From: Maioricimonas rarisocia
GTDB taxonomy: Bacteria > Planctomycetota > Planctomycetia > Planctomycetales > Planctomycetaceae
DNA: 64,000 nucleotides
Reading direction: 5' to 3'
Assembly (NCBI RefSeq): GCF_007747795.1
Contig: NZ_CP036275.1
Location: 6,130,001-6,194,000 of the forward strand
The notes beneath the pieces were generated by a model that saw nothing but the letters and a program-made list of their open reading frames with translations, was not told the DNA's origin and did not search any database. Made by a program: the position numbers and the translations under genes. Below are positions 56,737-64,000 of this stretch, one piece after another. Each line of letters opens with the position of its first letter. Within the stretch, counting starts at the first letter, position 1.

Positions 56737-58839
56737 ATGCGACACGTCCCTCAGCCACACCCGGCCGCAGCTTCCGGCACCGTTTTCTCGACGATCCGAC
56801 GAACCCGACCGCGGCGCGTGGCGGCATTTATCACTGCGATCGTGACGCTGGCCTCCGCGGGCCAGAGCAGTGCCCAGAACACGCGCAGCAGGACGACTGC
56901 GCGACTCAACGATGCCGATGCGGGCTACCGCATCCAACTCGAGGCCGTCCGTAACATCGATGGAACGGACAGTTCCGGCAGTGGGTTTCAGGGGGCCGCT
57001 CACACTCCGCTGCGAAGGAACGCGCCGGCCGACTATCCGGGTGACGGCTCAGGAGAGGAAATCCTCACCTCCAGCGACCGTACGAATCCAAGAACGGTCA
57101 GCAATCTCGTGGTGGCTCAGGACGGTGTCTCTCTGCCGAACCAGCGGGGAATGAGCGACTTCACCTGGGCGTGGGGGCAGTTTCTGGACCACGACATTGA
57201 CCTCACCCACACGTCGCCGCTCAACGGCACCGCCGACATCGAAATCGAGGATCCGAACGATCCACTCGGCCCGAACCCGATCCCGGTCAATCGATCCGAC
57301 TTCGACCTTTCCACCGGAACGCCCGGCAACCCGCGTCAACAGATCAACGAGATCACGGCGTTCATTGATGCGTCGAACGTGTACGGCTCCGACGATGTCC
57401 GGGCCATGACGCTTCGAACACTCTCCGGAGGATTGCTGAAAACCAGCGACGGCGATCTGTTGCCGTTCAACGAGGAGGGGCTTCCCAACGATGGCAGCCC
57501 GATGGCCGACTTCTTCGTTGCCGGTGATGTGCGGGCCAACGAGAACGTCGTGCTGACATCGATGCACACGCTGTTTGTTCGTGAGCACAACCGACTGGCG
57601 CGCCTGATCGGAATGATGGCTCCGGACGCAACCGACGAAGAGATCTATCAGCTCGCCCGCAAGATCGTCGGTGCCGAGTTGCAGATCATTACATTCAACG
57701 AGTTCCTGCCGGCCGTGCTCGGTCCCGAAGCTCCCACGCCGGACGAAGGCTTCTACGATTCGGCCGTCGACCCTTCGATTGCCAACGAGTTTGCCCACGC
57801 CCTGTACCGTTTCGGGCACAGCCTGCTCTCGTCCAATCTGCTGCTCGCTGACGAGGAGGGAATCGTGGGGGACGTCGCGTTGAGGGATGCATTCTTCAAT
57901 CCCTTGCTCCTGTCGAGTGATCCCACGATGTTCGATCTGTTGCTGGGGGGACTGGCCCTGCAACCCTGCCAGGAACTGGATTGCCGGATCGTCGACGATC
58001 TGCGCAACTTCCTGTTCGGCCCTCCAGGGGCGGGTGGACTCGATCTGGCGTCGCTCAACATCCAGCGGGGACGTGATCACGGGCTGCCGGACTACAACCT
58101 CCTCCGGACGGCCTACGGCCTGCCACTGCTCGACAGCGTCGAAGAGATCACGTCCGATCCGATGACACAACTGGCGCTCGAGACGGCTTACGACTCAATC
58201 GACAATATCGACCCGTGGGTGGGGGCCCTGTCCGAAGACCACCTCCCCGGCGCGAGCGTCGGTCCGACACTCGCCGCCGGTCTGAGCGAACAGTTCCGCC
58301 GGCTGCTGGCCGGAGACCGCTTCTCGGTGCTCAATGATCCGGACCTGATGCAGCCGATCGTCGAAGCAGTCACCCCGTTGCCGAACGTTTCGCTGGCGGA
58401 CGTCGTCCGGGCCAATTCGACGGTTCGCGTGCTTCCTGACAACGTCTTCTTTGTGGATCCGCCGGTGGACTCGGACGTCGTCGTGCGATTCGATCCTGTC
58501 GGCAACCGCGTATTCGTCACCGGAAACCGGGGGATGAACCGACTCGTGGTTCGGCAGACGCAGCAGGGACTGCGCGTCGAAGGATACGACGGCACGCGGA
58601 TCAACGGCAGAGAGTCACTCGTCGTCAACGCGCGAGCGCGTTATGCAGTGACGGTCGACCTCGGTGGCGGCGATGACGGCATCCTGTTCGTCAACTGCCA
58701 GGCCCGCGAGGCATGTGTCATGCTCGGCGACGGCAATGACGAGATCCGGACCTGGCGATCCTCGGCCACGAAAGTCTTCTTCGATCCGGGTGAAGGACAG
58801 GATTCTGTTCCGCGCGATGCCGGCTTCACCGAAGAGTAA
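56737..58839 (+). CDS. exported animal-type heme peroxidase
   Basis: A 700-residue protein of the An_peroxidase (peroxidasin/peroxinectin-like) family. Distal His152 is in WGQFLDHDIDLTH, the catalytic Arg264/Glu267 pair in GDVRANE, HTLFVREHNRLA is a conserved block, and the proximal heme ligand fits His359 in YRFGHSLLSS. It oxidises halides or organic substrates with hydrogen peroxide. ATG 56737 is chosen with GGAG upstream; the hydrophobic stretch AAFITAIVTLASAGQSSA gives an export signal. The C-terminus (from residue 580) is beta-rich with GGGDDGILFVNCQ and LGDGNDEIRTW, like calcium-binding RTX-type repeats, and may anchor the enzyme at the surface. Confidence 0.9.
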   Translation: MRHVPQPHPAAASGTVFSTIRRTRPRRVAAFITAIVTLASAGQSSAQNTRSRTTARLNDADAGYRIQLEAVRNIDGTDSSGSGFQGAAHTPLRRNAPADYPGDGSGEEILTSSDRTNPRTVSNLVVAQDGVSLPNQRGMSDFTWAWGQFLDHDIDLTHTSPLNGTADIEIEDPNDPLGPNPIPVNRSDFDLSTGTPGNPRQQINEITAFIDASNVYGSDDVRAMTLRTLSGGLLKTSDGDLLPFNEEGLPNDGSPMADFFVAGDVRANENVVLTSMHTLFVREHNRLARLIGMMAPDATDEEIYQLARKIVGAELQIITFNEFLPAVLGPEAPTPDEGFYDSAVDPSIANEFAHALYRFGHSLLSSNLLLADEEGIVGDVALRDAFFNPLLLSSDPTMFDLLLGGLALQPCQELDCRIVDDLRNFLFGPPGAGGLDLASLNIQRGRDHGLPDYNLLRTAYGLPLLDSVEEITSDPMTQLALETAYDSIDNIDPWVGALSEDHLPGASVGPTLAAGLSEQFRRLLAGDRFSVLNDPDLMQPIVEAVTPLPNVSLADVVRANSTVRVLPDNVFFVDPPVDSDVVVRFDPVGNRVFVTGNRGMNRLVVRQTQQGLRVEGYDGTRINGRESLVVNARARYAVTVDLGGGDDGILFVNCQAREACVMLGDGNDEIRTWRSSATKVFFDPGEGQDSVPRDAGFTEE

Positions 58840-58932
58840 GGGTGAGTGACCACAGCCGCCGATCGCGATTGAAAACGGCTCAGTCTTCGACGCGGAGTTT
58901 CGTTGGACCGGCCTGGTCAGCGGAGCTCCGCG

Positions 58933-59856
58933 TTACTCGTCGATGTGGCCGTGTTCGCGAAAGCGCCCGGCATGAAAGTTCATGATGGTCGGCCCGATCT
59001 TCTCGTAGACCGCCATGGCACTGTGCTTGACGCCGGGCAGAACCATGAGCCGGCTTTCGATTCCCAGAGACGTCAGATGCTGGTGCCAGTCGACGTTGGC
59101 CTCGTGATTGAAGTCTTCGTCGCCGACGACGATCAGAATCTGCAGGTCGGGGTGATCGGACTGTGCAAATCGCCGGGCCAGATCCCAGGTGTTGTTCGTG
59201 GCGGGCTCAATCGTTACCGAGGCGCTCTCGACGCCGTCACTTTCGCTGATTCGCTTCTCGTGCTGATGGCCGCCTCCCATCGGCGCCGCCGAGCAGAACA
59301 GGTCGGCATGTTTGAACATGTACCTTCCGGTGCCGCGTCCGCCCTGTGAAAAGCCTTCGACGGCCCGTCCGGTACGGTCGGCGACGGTGCGGTAGTTCTG
59401 GTCAACGTGATCGATCAGTTCGAGAAAGGCCTGCTCTCCTTTGAACCTCCCGTGGTCGTAGTGACTCAGCCTCCCGCCGTTGGGGAAGACGTAGATCATC
59501 GCGGGGACTTCGCCGCTGCGAATGTGTCGGTCGATTGGAACGGCGAGCCGGACCGCCTTTGCCTCACTGCCGGGACGTCCGCCGTGCAATGCGTAGACGA
59601 CCGGATAGCGGCGGTTGCGGTTCTCTTCGGACTCGTAGCCTGGCGGCAGGTAGATCGCGTAGCCGACCTCAGCGCCGTTCGACTCGCTGTGGAACGTCTC
59701 GTGCCGGACCGTCGAAGGCAGGTTCTTCGGCAGCGCATTAATCCAGCGAAACGGCGCCGGTTTCTTTCTGTCGGCCCCTTTCCGTTGATCCGCCTGTTGG
59801 GCGAATGCGGGGCAACAGGTCGCGACCCCAATAAGAATGGCGAGACAGACGCGCAT
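58933..59856 (-). CDS. exported alpha/beta-hydrolase esterase
   Basis: A 307-residue secreted esterase of the EstD/feruloyl-esterase type. Signal peptide at residues 1-20 (CLAILIGVATCCPAFA). The nucleophile elbow GFSQGG holds Ser170; the catalytic acid fits Asp246 or Asp248 in VVGDEDFN and His278 in LPGVKHSA. YPVVYALHGGRPG is the oxyanion-side block. It may release acetyl or feruloyl groups from polysaccharide. It lies 93 bases downstream of the convergent peroxidase gene, and 54 bases downstream of the PhoPQ-related gene on the same strand. Confidence 0.87.
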   Translation of the reverse strand: MRVCLAILIGVATCCPAFAQQADQRKGADRKKPAPFRWINALPKNLPSTVRHETFHSESNGAEVGYAIYLPPGYESEENRNRRYPVVYALHGGRPGSEAKAVRLAVPIDRHIRSGEVPAMIYVFPNGGRLSHYDHGRFKGEQAFLELIDHVDQNYRTVADRTGRAVEGFSQGGRGTGRYMFKHADLFCSAAPMGGGHQHEKRISESDGVESASVTIEPATNNTWDLARRFAQSDHPDLQILIVVGDEDFNHEANVDWHQHLTSLGIESRLMVLPGVKHSAMAVYEKIGPTIMNFHAGRFREHGHIDE

Positions 59857-59910
59857 GAGGGCATCCCGAACGGAGGGCGGACTGGCGGGGACAGCGGCAA
59901 CGACGTCCGG

Positions 59911-61230
59911 TCAGCGGCGGTAGACGAGCGTGGTCAGCGACCAGGGAATTCCCTCGTACTCGAACTGCACTTCGCCGAACACAGCCACGTGCCCATTATC
60001 GGGGCGCTCGATTGTCGCGACGTGGTCCCCGTTCGCACCGGTCATCGGCGAGGAAGTCCAGGTCGCCTCACGAAAGTCCTTGCTGTCCGACGTGGCCGAC
60101 CAGAGCCGCACCTGCGAGGGCGTCGTGTCGGTCTGGATCCTCAGGCTGAACTGCTCTTCGGAGTTGGAAAACTTCCACGTCAGTTCCGGCATCTGTTCTC
60201 CGGTGACGACGTGCCGAAAGAACACACCAAGCGAAGCCATGGCACCCTCACGACCTCCCTGGAGGCTGTGGCCGGCATTGGGAACCTGCCGGACGTAGCG
60301 TGGTCCGACAAGGTCGTCGAAATAGATGTTCATCGAGTCGACGACCCAGAAACGGTCGTTGGTTCCGACAATGAGCAGCTTGGGGATCTTTACCTTCTCC
60401 CGATAGGAGAACGGATCCATCATCTCTCTCAGCCGGGCTTCGCGGGGCGTCTCTTCTTCGTCCGGAAGTTTGACGAGGCCCTTGCGGGTGTACGAATGAA
60501 TCTGCTCGCTGAACTCTCCCCACGAGTCGAGCTGATGCTTCATCTGCGGCCGAAAGTTGAGCACGTCGATGACGAACGGCGCCGTGGCGATGATACGATC
60601 GTCGGCGACCGGTGTGAGCCAGCTCGTCCACCCGCGCTTCGACCCGCCGGTGATGACGAACCCTTCCAGCGTCTGGTCGAACTTCTCTTCCGAGAACTCC
60701 TCGAGAGCATCCATTGCCTTGACGGCACTCTTGGCCATCGGGAACAGCAGCGGCCAGTTCTCGTCGCCGGTTTCCAGATACTTCAGCCAGGTCTCGGTAA
60801 TCAGATCGTCTTCAACACGATTGCCGAGCAGCGGCTGGTTCGGGACCTGGTGCAGCATGGCGATGCGCGCTCCACACAGTTGCGCCAGCTGCATCCCTCT
60901 GGCGATGTCCCCCCCGTTGGGGATCCCGCCGTTCCGGCCGCCCGCCACGAACAACAGCATGTGTTCCGGGTGGTCGAGGTCTGCCGGTTCATAGACCTGC
61001 AGGGCATGTTTCCAGACGATGCCCTGCCAGGTCTGCGAGACAAGCTCCAGGCGATGCGTGGTGCCGGAGAATGCCTGGACGGATTCCTTGAGCGTCCAGG
61101 CGTAGACGTCCTCCGGTGCATCGACGTACCGCTGCAGTGCCTCGGCTGCGGACCGGGACTGATTGGCCGGGTCAGCGGCGGCCAGCGGCACGGCGATAGA
61201 CCACAGCAGCAGGAAAGGCAGTAAACGCAT
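59911..61230 (-). CDS. exported PhoPQ-related (PqaA-like) hydrolase
   Basis: A 439-residue protein of the PhoPQ-activated pathogenicity-related family, an alpha/beta-hydrolase fold. Signal peptide MRLLPFLLLWSIAVPLAAA; start 61230 is preferred over 61281. The nucleophile Ser197 is in ITGGSKRGWT, and the C-terminal WSLTTLVYRR ends the family. The original name comes from enterobacterial regulation and does not imply pathogenicity here. The enzyme activity is not established. It probably shares a transcript with the esterase downstream. Confidence 0.87.
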   Translation of the reverse strand: MRLLPFLLLWSIAVPLAAADPANQSRSAAEALQRYVDAPEDVYAWTLKESVQAFSGTTHRLELVSQTWQGIVWKHALQVYEPADLDHPEHMLLFVAGGRNGGIPNGGDIARGMQLAQLCGARIAMLHQVPNQPLLGNRVEDDLITETWLKYLETGDENWPLLFPMAKSAVKAMDALEEFSEEKFDQTLEGFVITGGSKRGWTSWLTPVADDRIIATAPFVIDVLNFRPQMKHQLDSWGEFSEQIHSYTRKGLVKLPDEEETPREARLREMMDPFSYREKVKIPKLLIVGTNDRFWVVDSMNIYFDDLVGPRYVRQVPNAGHSLQGGREGAMASLGVFFRHVVTGEQMPELTWKFSNSEEQFSLRIQTDTTPSQVRLWSATSDSKDFREATWTSSPMTGANGDHVATIERPDNGHVAVFGEVQFEYEGIPWSLTTLVYRR

Positions 61231-61344
61231 TCCGTATCGCTCCGCAATGACGATGTCGCAGGATGACAGTTGGACGCTCACTTCGCAGCCGGCGCGCCGC
61301 GGGACGGGCTCCCCGATGGAACACCTGCCCGCGATCCTCAGCGA

Positions 61345-61803
61345 TCATTCGGTCGTCAGTTCGATCGTGCCAAGGTCAATCGGTTCGCTGTCCTCGGTGA
61401 TGGTGAACTTCACGTCTGACGTGTCGGGATCGTTGTACTTCCCCTTCAGTTTGTCCGGGCCACTGTAGCCCATGCTGACAAGATTCAGGGTCTTCCATTC
61501 GAACGTGACCGCGTATTCGCCGGCGGGGACACCGTCGCCCGACTCGTAGGTGGAGATTGCGAATGTTCCGTTCTCGCCGGAAACCGTCTTCGAGAACGTG
61601 GGGTGCTCCTGATCGATTCCCGTCAGGCTGTGACAGGTGATCTGCACGGGCGTCCCGGGCGGCTTGCCGTCAACCAACAGCTGGCCGGTGACGGGAACCG
61701 TGACTTTCCGGTAGGGACCTTCTTCGCCGCAACCTGCACAGCAGAGACAGAGAACAAGCAGGAACAGTCCATGACGCCGCAGCGTCCGACTGAATGATAG
61801 CAT
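61345..61803 (-). CDS. carboxypeptidase-regulatory-like lipoprotein
   Basis: A 152-residue lipoprotein from MLSFSRTLRRHG at 61803 (AAGGA lies about nine bases upstream; an ATG at 61818 is the alternative). The lipobox is CCAGC. The mature part has VTGQLLVDGKPPGTPVQITC, GTFAISTYESGDGVPAGEYAVTFEW and SGPDKLKGKYNDPDTSDVKFTI, a small beta-sandwich typical of planctomycete surface lipoproteins. It is a paralogue of 63279-63836 and follows a DUF1559 gene, in a repeated cassette. Function unknown. Confidence 0.85.
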   Translation of the reverse strand: MLSFSRTLRRHGLFLLVLCLCCAGCGEEGPYRKVTVPVTGQLLVDGKPPGTPVQITCHSLTGIDQEHPTFSKTVSGENGTFAISTYESGDGVPAGEYAVTFEWKTLNLVSMGYSGPDKLKGKYNDPDTSDVKFTITEDSEPIDLGTIELTTE

Positions 61804-61996
61804 TCCGGGGTCCTTCATCGCGAGAGGAGAGTCAGGTGCAACTGTCAGATCCAACCGGCAGTCATGCAGATGGCCCGTCGCATCGCCGCGGAGGGGCCCG
61901 AATCGGCAATCCGCAAATGCGCGGCGGACTCCACCCCGGAGCGAGGCAGGTCCGCCAGTTGATTTCACTGAGCCGGCTCACGGTGGACGGGGCTTG

Positions 61997-63010
61997 TCAG
62001 AACTCGCCGACAAGCTCGCCCTTCTTGCGCGTCATCAGGGCTGCGAAGACGGAGGCACCGAGGTTCTGGCTTATGAACCGGACGGCACCGTCGCACATCA
62101 GGAACTGGGCGCCACCATCATGGAAGCTCATGAAGCCGGTGCTCCGCAGATTCGAGCAATTGATGATGCACGGACCGCCCCCGGGAGTGCCGTCGGCAAG
62201 TGAGCCATCCGGCCAGTGCTCGCCGTTGAGAAAGTCTCCCCATGCTCCGCCCTGAACACCGCCGAACATACTGGTCAGCGCCGAGTCCCGCTGCCGTCTG
62301 CGATAGACCGTCGAGCCTCCGATGCGTTCACCGAGCATGAATGTGTTCGAAGTCCCGTCGGTAATGTCCCGCATGCGGGCGATGCTGCCGCCGAGCAGTC
62401 CGACGGGCTGGATGGCTCCTTCACGGGAACCGCCGGCGCTACCCGCATAGGCAATGTCCGCGTAGGTGCCACGGATGCCAGTCGTGATGCAGTAGTCCGA
62501 ACGGGCGGCCGTCCACGTAAGATCGAATGGAGGAACCCCCGGACCGCCAGCATTGGCGGGGAGCGTGTAATCGTGCTGCTGCTCTTCGGGGGTGGAAGGG
62601 CACCAGAAGGCGGGCAGCGGCGTGCGGATGACATCCAGGTTCTGCTGGACGAGGTTGGCCGGGAACAGGGCCACGGCTTCGTTAAAGGCCGGAACGTGCG
62701 GGCTCCACTGGTTATAGAGTGGTGCCTGATCAATGTAAGGAAGCAACATGATGGCCCACGACGAGGCGTTCAAATCGGCGCCGACCATATAGGCGAAGGG
62801 AAACGTCCTGTGTGTGTCGTGGTAGTTGTGAAACGCGAGCCCGAACTGCTTGAGATTGTTTTTGCACTGGGTACGGCGGGCCGCCTCGCGAGCCTGCTGC
62901 ACGGCAGGGAGCAGCAGGGCGATGAGGATCGCGATGATTGCGATCACCACCAGAAGCTCGATGAGGGTGAATCCACGATGCGGAACAGAAAGAACATTAC
63001 GTCGTCGCAT
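61997..63010 (-). CDS. DUF1559 protein with prepilin-type N-terminus, cassette copy 1
   Basis: A 337-residue protein with the class III signal [40 protein letters not shown] and the C-terminal [14 protein letters not shown]. The C-terminus matches the partial gene at the window end (GEVVGEF). It lies 193 bases upstream of the lipoprotein at 61345-61803 in a DUF1559-lipoprotein pair. Located at the surface or periplasm; function unknown. Confidence 0.93.
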   Translation of the reverse strand: MRRRNVLSVPHRGFTLIELLVVIAIIAILIALLLPAVQQAREAARRTQCKNNLKQFGLAFHNYHDTHRTFPFAYMVGADLNASSWAIMLLPYIDQAPLYNQWSPHVPAFNEAVALFPANLVQQNLDVIRTPLPAFWCPSTPEEQQHDYTLPANAGGPGVPPFDLTWTAARSDYCITTGIRGTYADIAYAGSAGGSREGAIQPVGLLGGSIARMRDITDGTSNTFMLGERIGGSTVYRRRQRDSALTSMFGGVQGGAWGDFLNGEHWPDGSLADGTPGGGPCIINCSNLRSTGFMSFHDGGAQFLMCDGAVRFISQNLGASVFAALMTRKKGELVGEF

Positions 63011-63278
63011 TGCCCCGGGCTCCTCGAAGTGAACACGACTGCATCGGCCGAATGGCCACTCCCCCCGAACCGAACAGTCGAAGGGAAGCTGTCATGAGTG
63101 ATGCGGTTGAGACGCATCAGCACTCCGTAATGGCCCGGAGACCCGGCGACGGCCCCAGGCCGGTCGGGTCTCGCAAGACGGGATGCGATTAAAAGCCTAC
63201 CCGAGCCGCTGACAATGTGCAAACGCGCATTGATGCGTTGCAGACCTGCGGCATGGCGTTCTGCCGCACTGGTGGCGT

Positions 63279-63836
63279 TTATTTGGTCGAGAGTTCGATC
63301 GTGCCCAGATCGACGGGCTTGCCCTGATCTTCGACCGTGAACGTAATTTTCGATTCATCCGGATCGCTGTACTTCCCTTCGAGCTTGTCCGGCCCGACGT
63401 ACCGCCCGTTCATCAGGTTGTACTGCCCCCAGAAGAACGTGACGCGGTACGCCCCTGTGGGGACTCCATCGCCGGAAACAAACGTCGATACGGCAAATCG
63501 CCCCTCTTCATCGGTGAACGCTCCGGAACCGGGGAGACCGTCCTGGGGGCCGCTGTTCCGTACGCATTGAACTTTCACCGCTGCAGCCGGCTCGCCGTCG
63601 ACAAGCAACTGCCCCTTCACGGGAACTGTCGGCACGCGATCACCAACCGGCATGTTTTCGCCGCAGCCAAGCGCCAGCAACAGCGCAACTGCCAGCATCG
63701 AATGAAGAACTGCCCCACTTCGGCCGGGACCCGCCGGTGATCCCTGCGAGGAACAAGTTCCTGATTTCGTCTTCAACTGCGGGCAGGGGGCGGAGACCGA
63801 CGGATCAATCGGGTGTTGGTGAGGCAGATGCGTCAT
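63279..63836 (-). CDS. carboxypeptidase-regulatory-like lipoprotein, second copy
   Basis: A 185-residue protein if started at ATG 63836; an ATG at 63698, just before AVALLLALGC, is an equally arguable start because it begins a compact lipoprotein signal. The mature part parallels the 61345-61803 protein: VPVKGQLLVDGEPAAAVKVQC, DEEGRFAVSTFVSGDGVPTGAYRVTFFWG and VGPDKLEGKYSDPDESKITFTV. The tail DLGTIELSTK matches DLGTIELTTE. It follows the partial DUF1559 gene at the window end by 97 bases, completing the second cassette. Confidence 0.83.
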   Translation of the reverse strand: MTHLPHQHPIDPSVSAPCPQLKTKSGTCSSQGSPAGPGRSGAVLHSMLAVALLLALGCGENMPVGDRVPTVPVKGQLLVDGEPAAAVKVQCVRNSGPQDGLPGSGAFTDEEGRFAVSTFVSGDGVPTGAYRVTFFWGQYNLMNGRYVGPDKLEGKYSDPDESKITFTVEDQGKPVDLGTIELSTK

Positions 63837-63933
63837 GAGTTCCGTACGCTTCCTGCAGAGGTTCCAGCCAGAGACGCAATGCACTGGCCGAGGAGGCCGG
63901 CAATCGGTGGACGGACGTCGCGTGGCGGCCGGT

Positions 63934-64000
63934 TCAGAATTCGCCGACGACTTCACCACCGCGTGCGGTAATCAGCGAGAACAATGTCCAGGCAGCGATA
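63934..64000 (-). CDS. DUF1559 protein, 3' end only (window edge)
   Basis: Minus-strand reading from the window end gives AAWTLFSLITARGGEVVGEF and a stop at 63934-63936, closely matching the C-terminus of the DUF1559 protein at 61997-63010. It is the first gene of a second DUF1559-lipoprotein cassette. Confidence 0.8.
   Translation of the reverse strand, partial: IAAWTLFSLITARGGEVVGEF

Noticed and set aside
1-64000. tRNA or rRNA genes
   Set aside because: No cloverleaf with a GTTCRANNC-type arm and CCA end, nor rRNA conserved words, were recognised in the gaps by eye. A tRNA search tool would decide.

Overview
The window reads as a piece of a high-GC chromosome from a planctomycete (Planctomycetota). 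The case rests on gene content typical of that phylum: three DUF1559 proteins with a type IV pilin-like N-terminus, two VPEPSSLAL PEP-CTERM proteins, DUF1080 (3-keto-disaccharide hydrolase-like) domains, a DUF1080/beta-propeller/HEAT/cytochrome c fusion, a secreted sulfatase, a PhoPQ-related protein and a Tat-exported Gfo/Idh/MocA oxidoreductase. I cannot assign a genus from sequence alone. No rRNA, tRNA, CRISPR array, integrase or transposase gene was seen.

Layout. 1-2.9 kb: the 3' part of an alpha-glucan phosphorylase and a secreted HEAT-repeat protein. 3.1-7.5 kb: a periplasmic gamma-glutamyltransferase divergent from egtD-egtB (ergothioneine synthesis). 7.6-9.0 kb: a 182-bp tandem repeat array with a two-unit (364-bp) super-period. 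9.0-12.4 kb: small reverse-strand genes (SUKH-like and DUF4303-like proteins, a truncated remnant, a zinc ribbon, a lipoprotein) and surE. 12.6-20 kb: sulfatase, STAS protein, the large DUF1080-cytochrome protein and a double DUF1080 protein. 20-21.9 kb: a PEP-CTERM gene between two direct copies of a dispersed repeat, among REP-like palindromes. 21.9-25.7 kb: a reverse-strand operon of lipoprotein, heptaheme cytochrome c, polytopic membrane protein and membrane TPR protein. 25.8-35.2 kb: DUF1559 protein, small secreted protein, two CehA/McbA-type metallohydrolases around an M42 aminopeptidase, and a 291-bp MITE-like element. 35.2-42.1 kb: galT, flavin reductase, membrane protein, and an ABC permease/ATPase pair. 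42.5-48.1 kb: an extremely Asp-rich small protein, ileS with divergent signature motifs, a DMT transporter and a second PEP-CTERM protein. 48.3-56.4 kb: a giant zinc-ribbon/membrane/WD40-like protein, a Gfo/Idh/MocA oxidoreductase, a HicBA pair, a candidate structured small RNA and a nucleotide-sugar epimerase. 56.7-64 kb: an animal-type heme peroxidase, two alpha/beta hydrolases, and a tandemly repeated DUF1559 plus lipoprotein cassette that runs off the window end.

How the genes fit together. Secreted sulfatase, DUF1080, GalT, epimerase and glucan phosphorylase genes fit an organism that degrades sulfated polysaccharides and stores glucan. egtD-egtB and the peroxidase fit oxidative-stress handling. 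The least explained parts are the heptaheme operon, the 182-bp array and its dispersed relatives, the candidate small RNA near 55.1 kb and the Asp/Phe-only protein.
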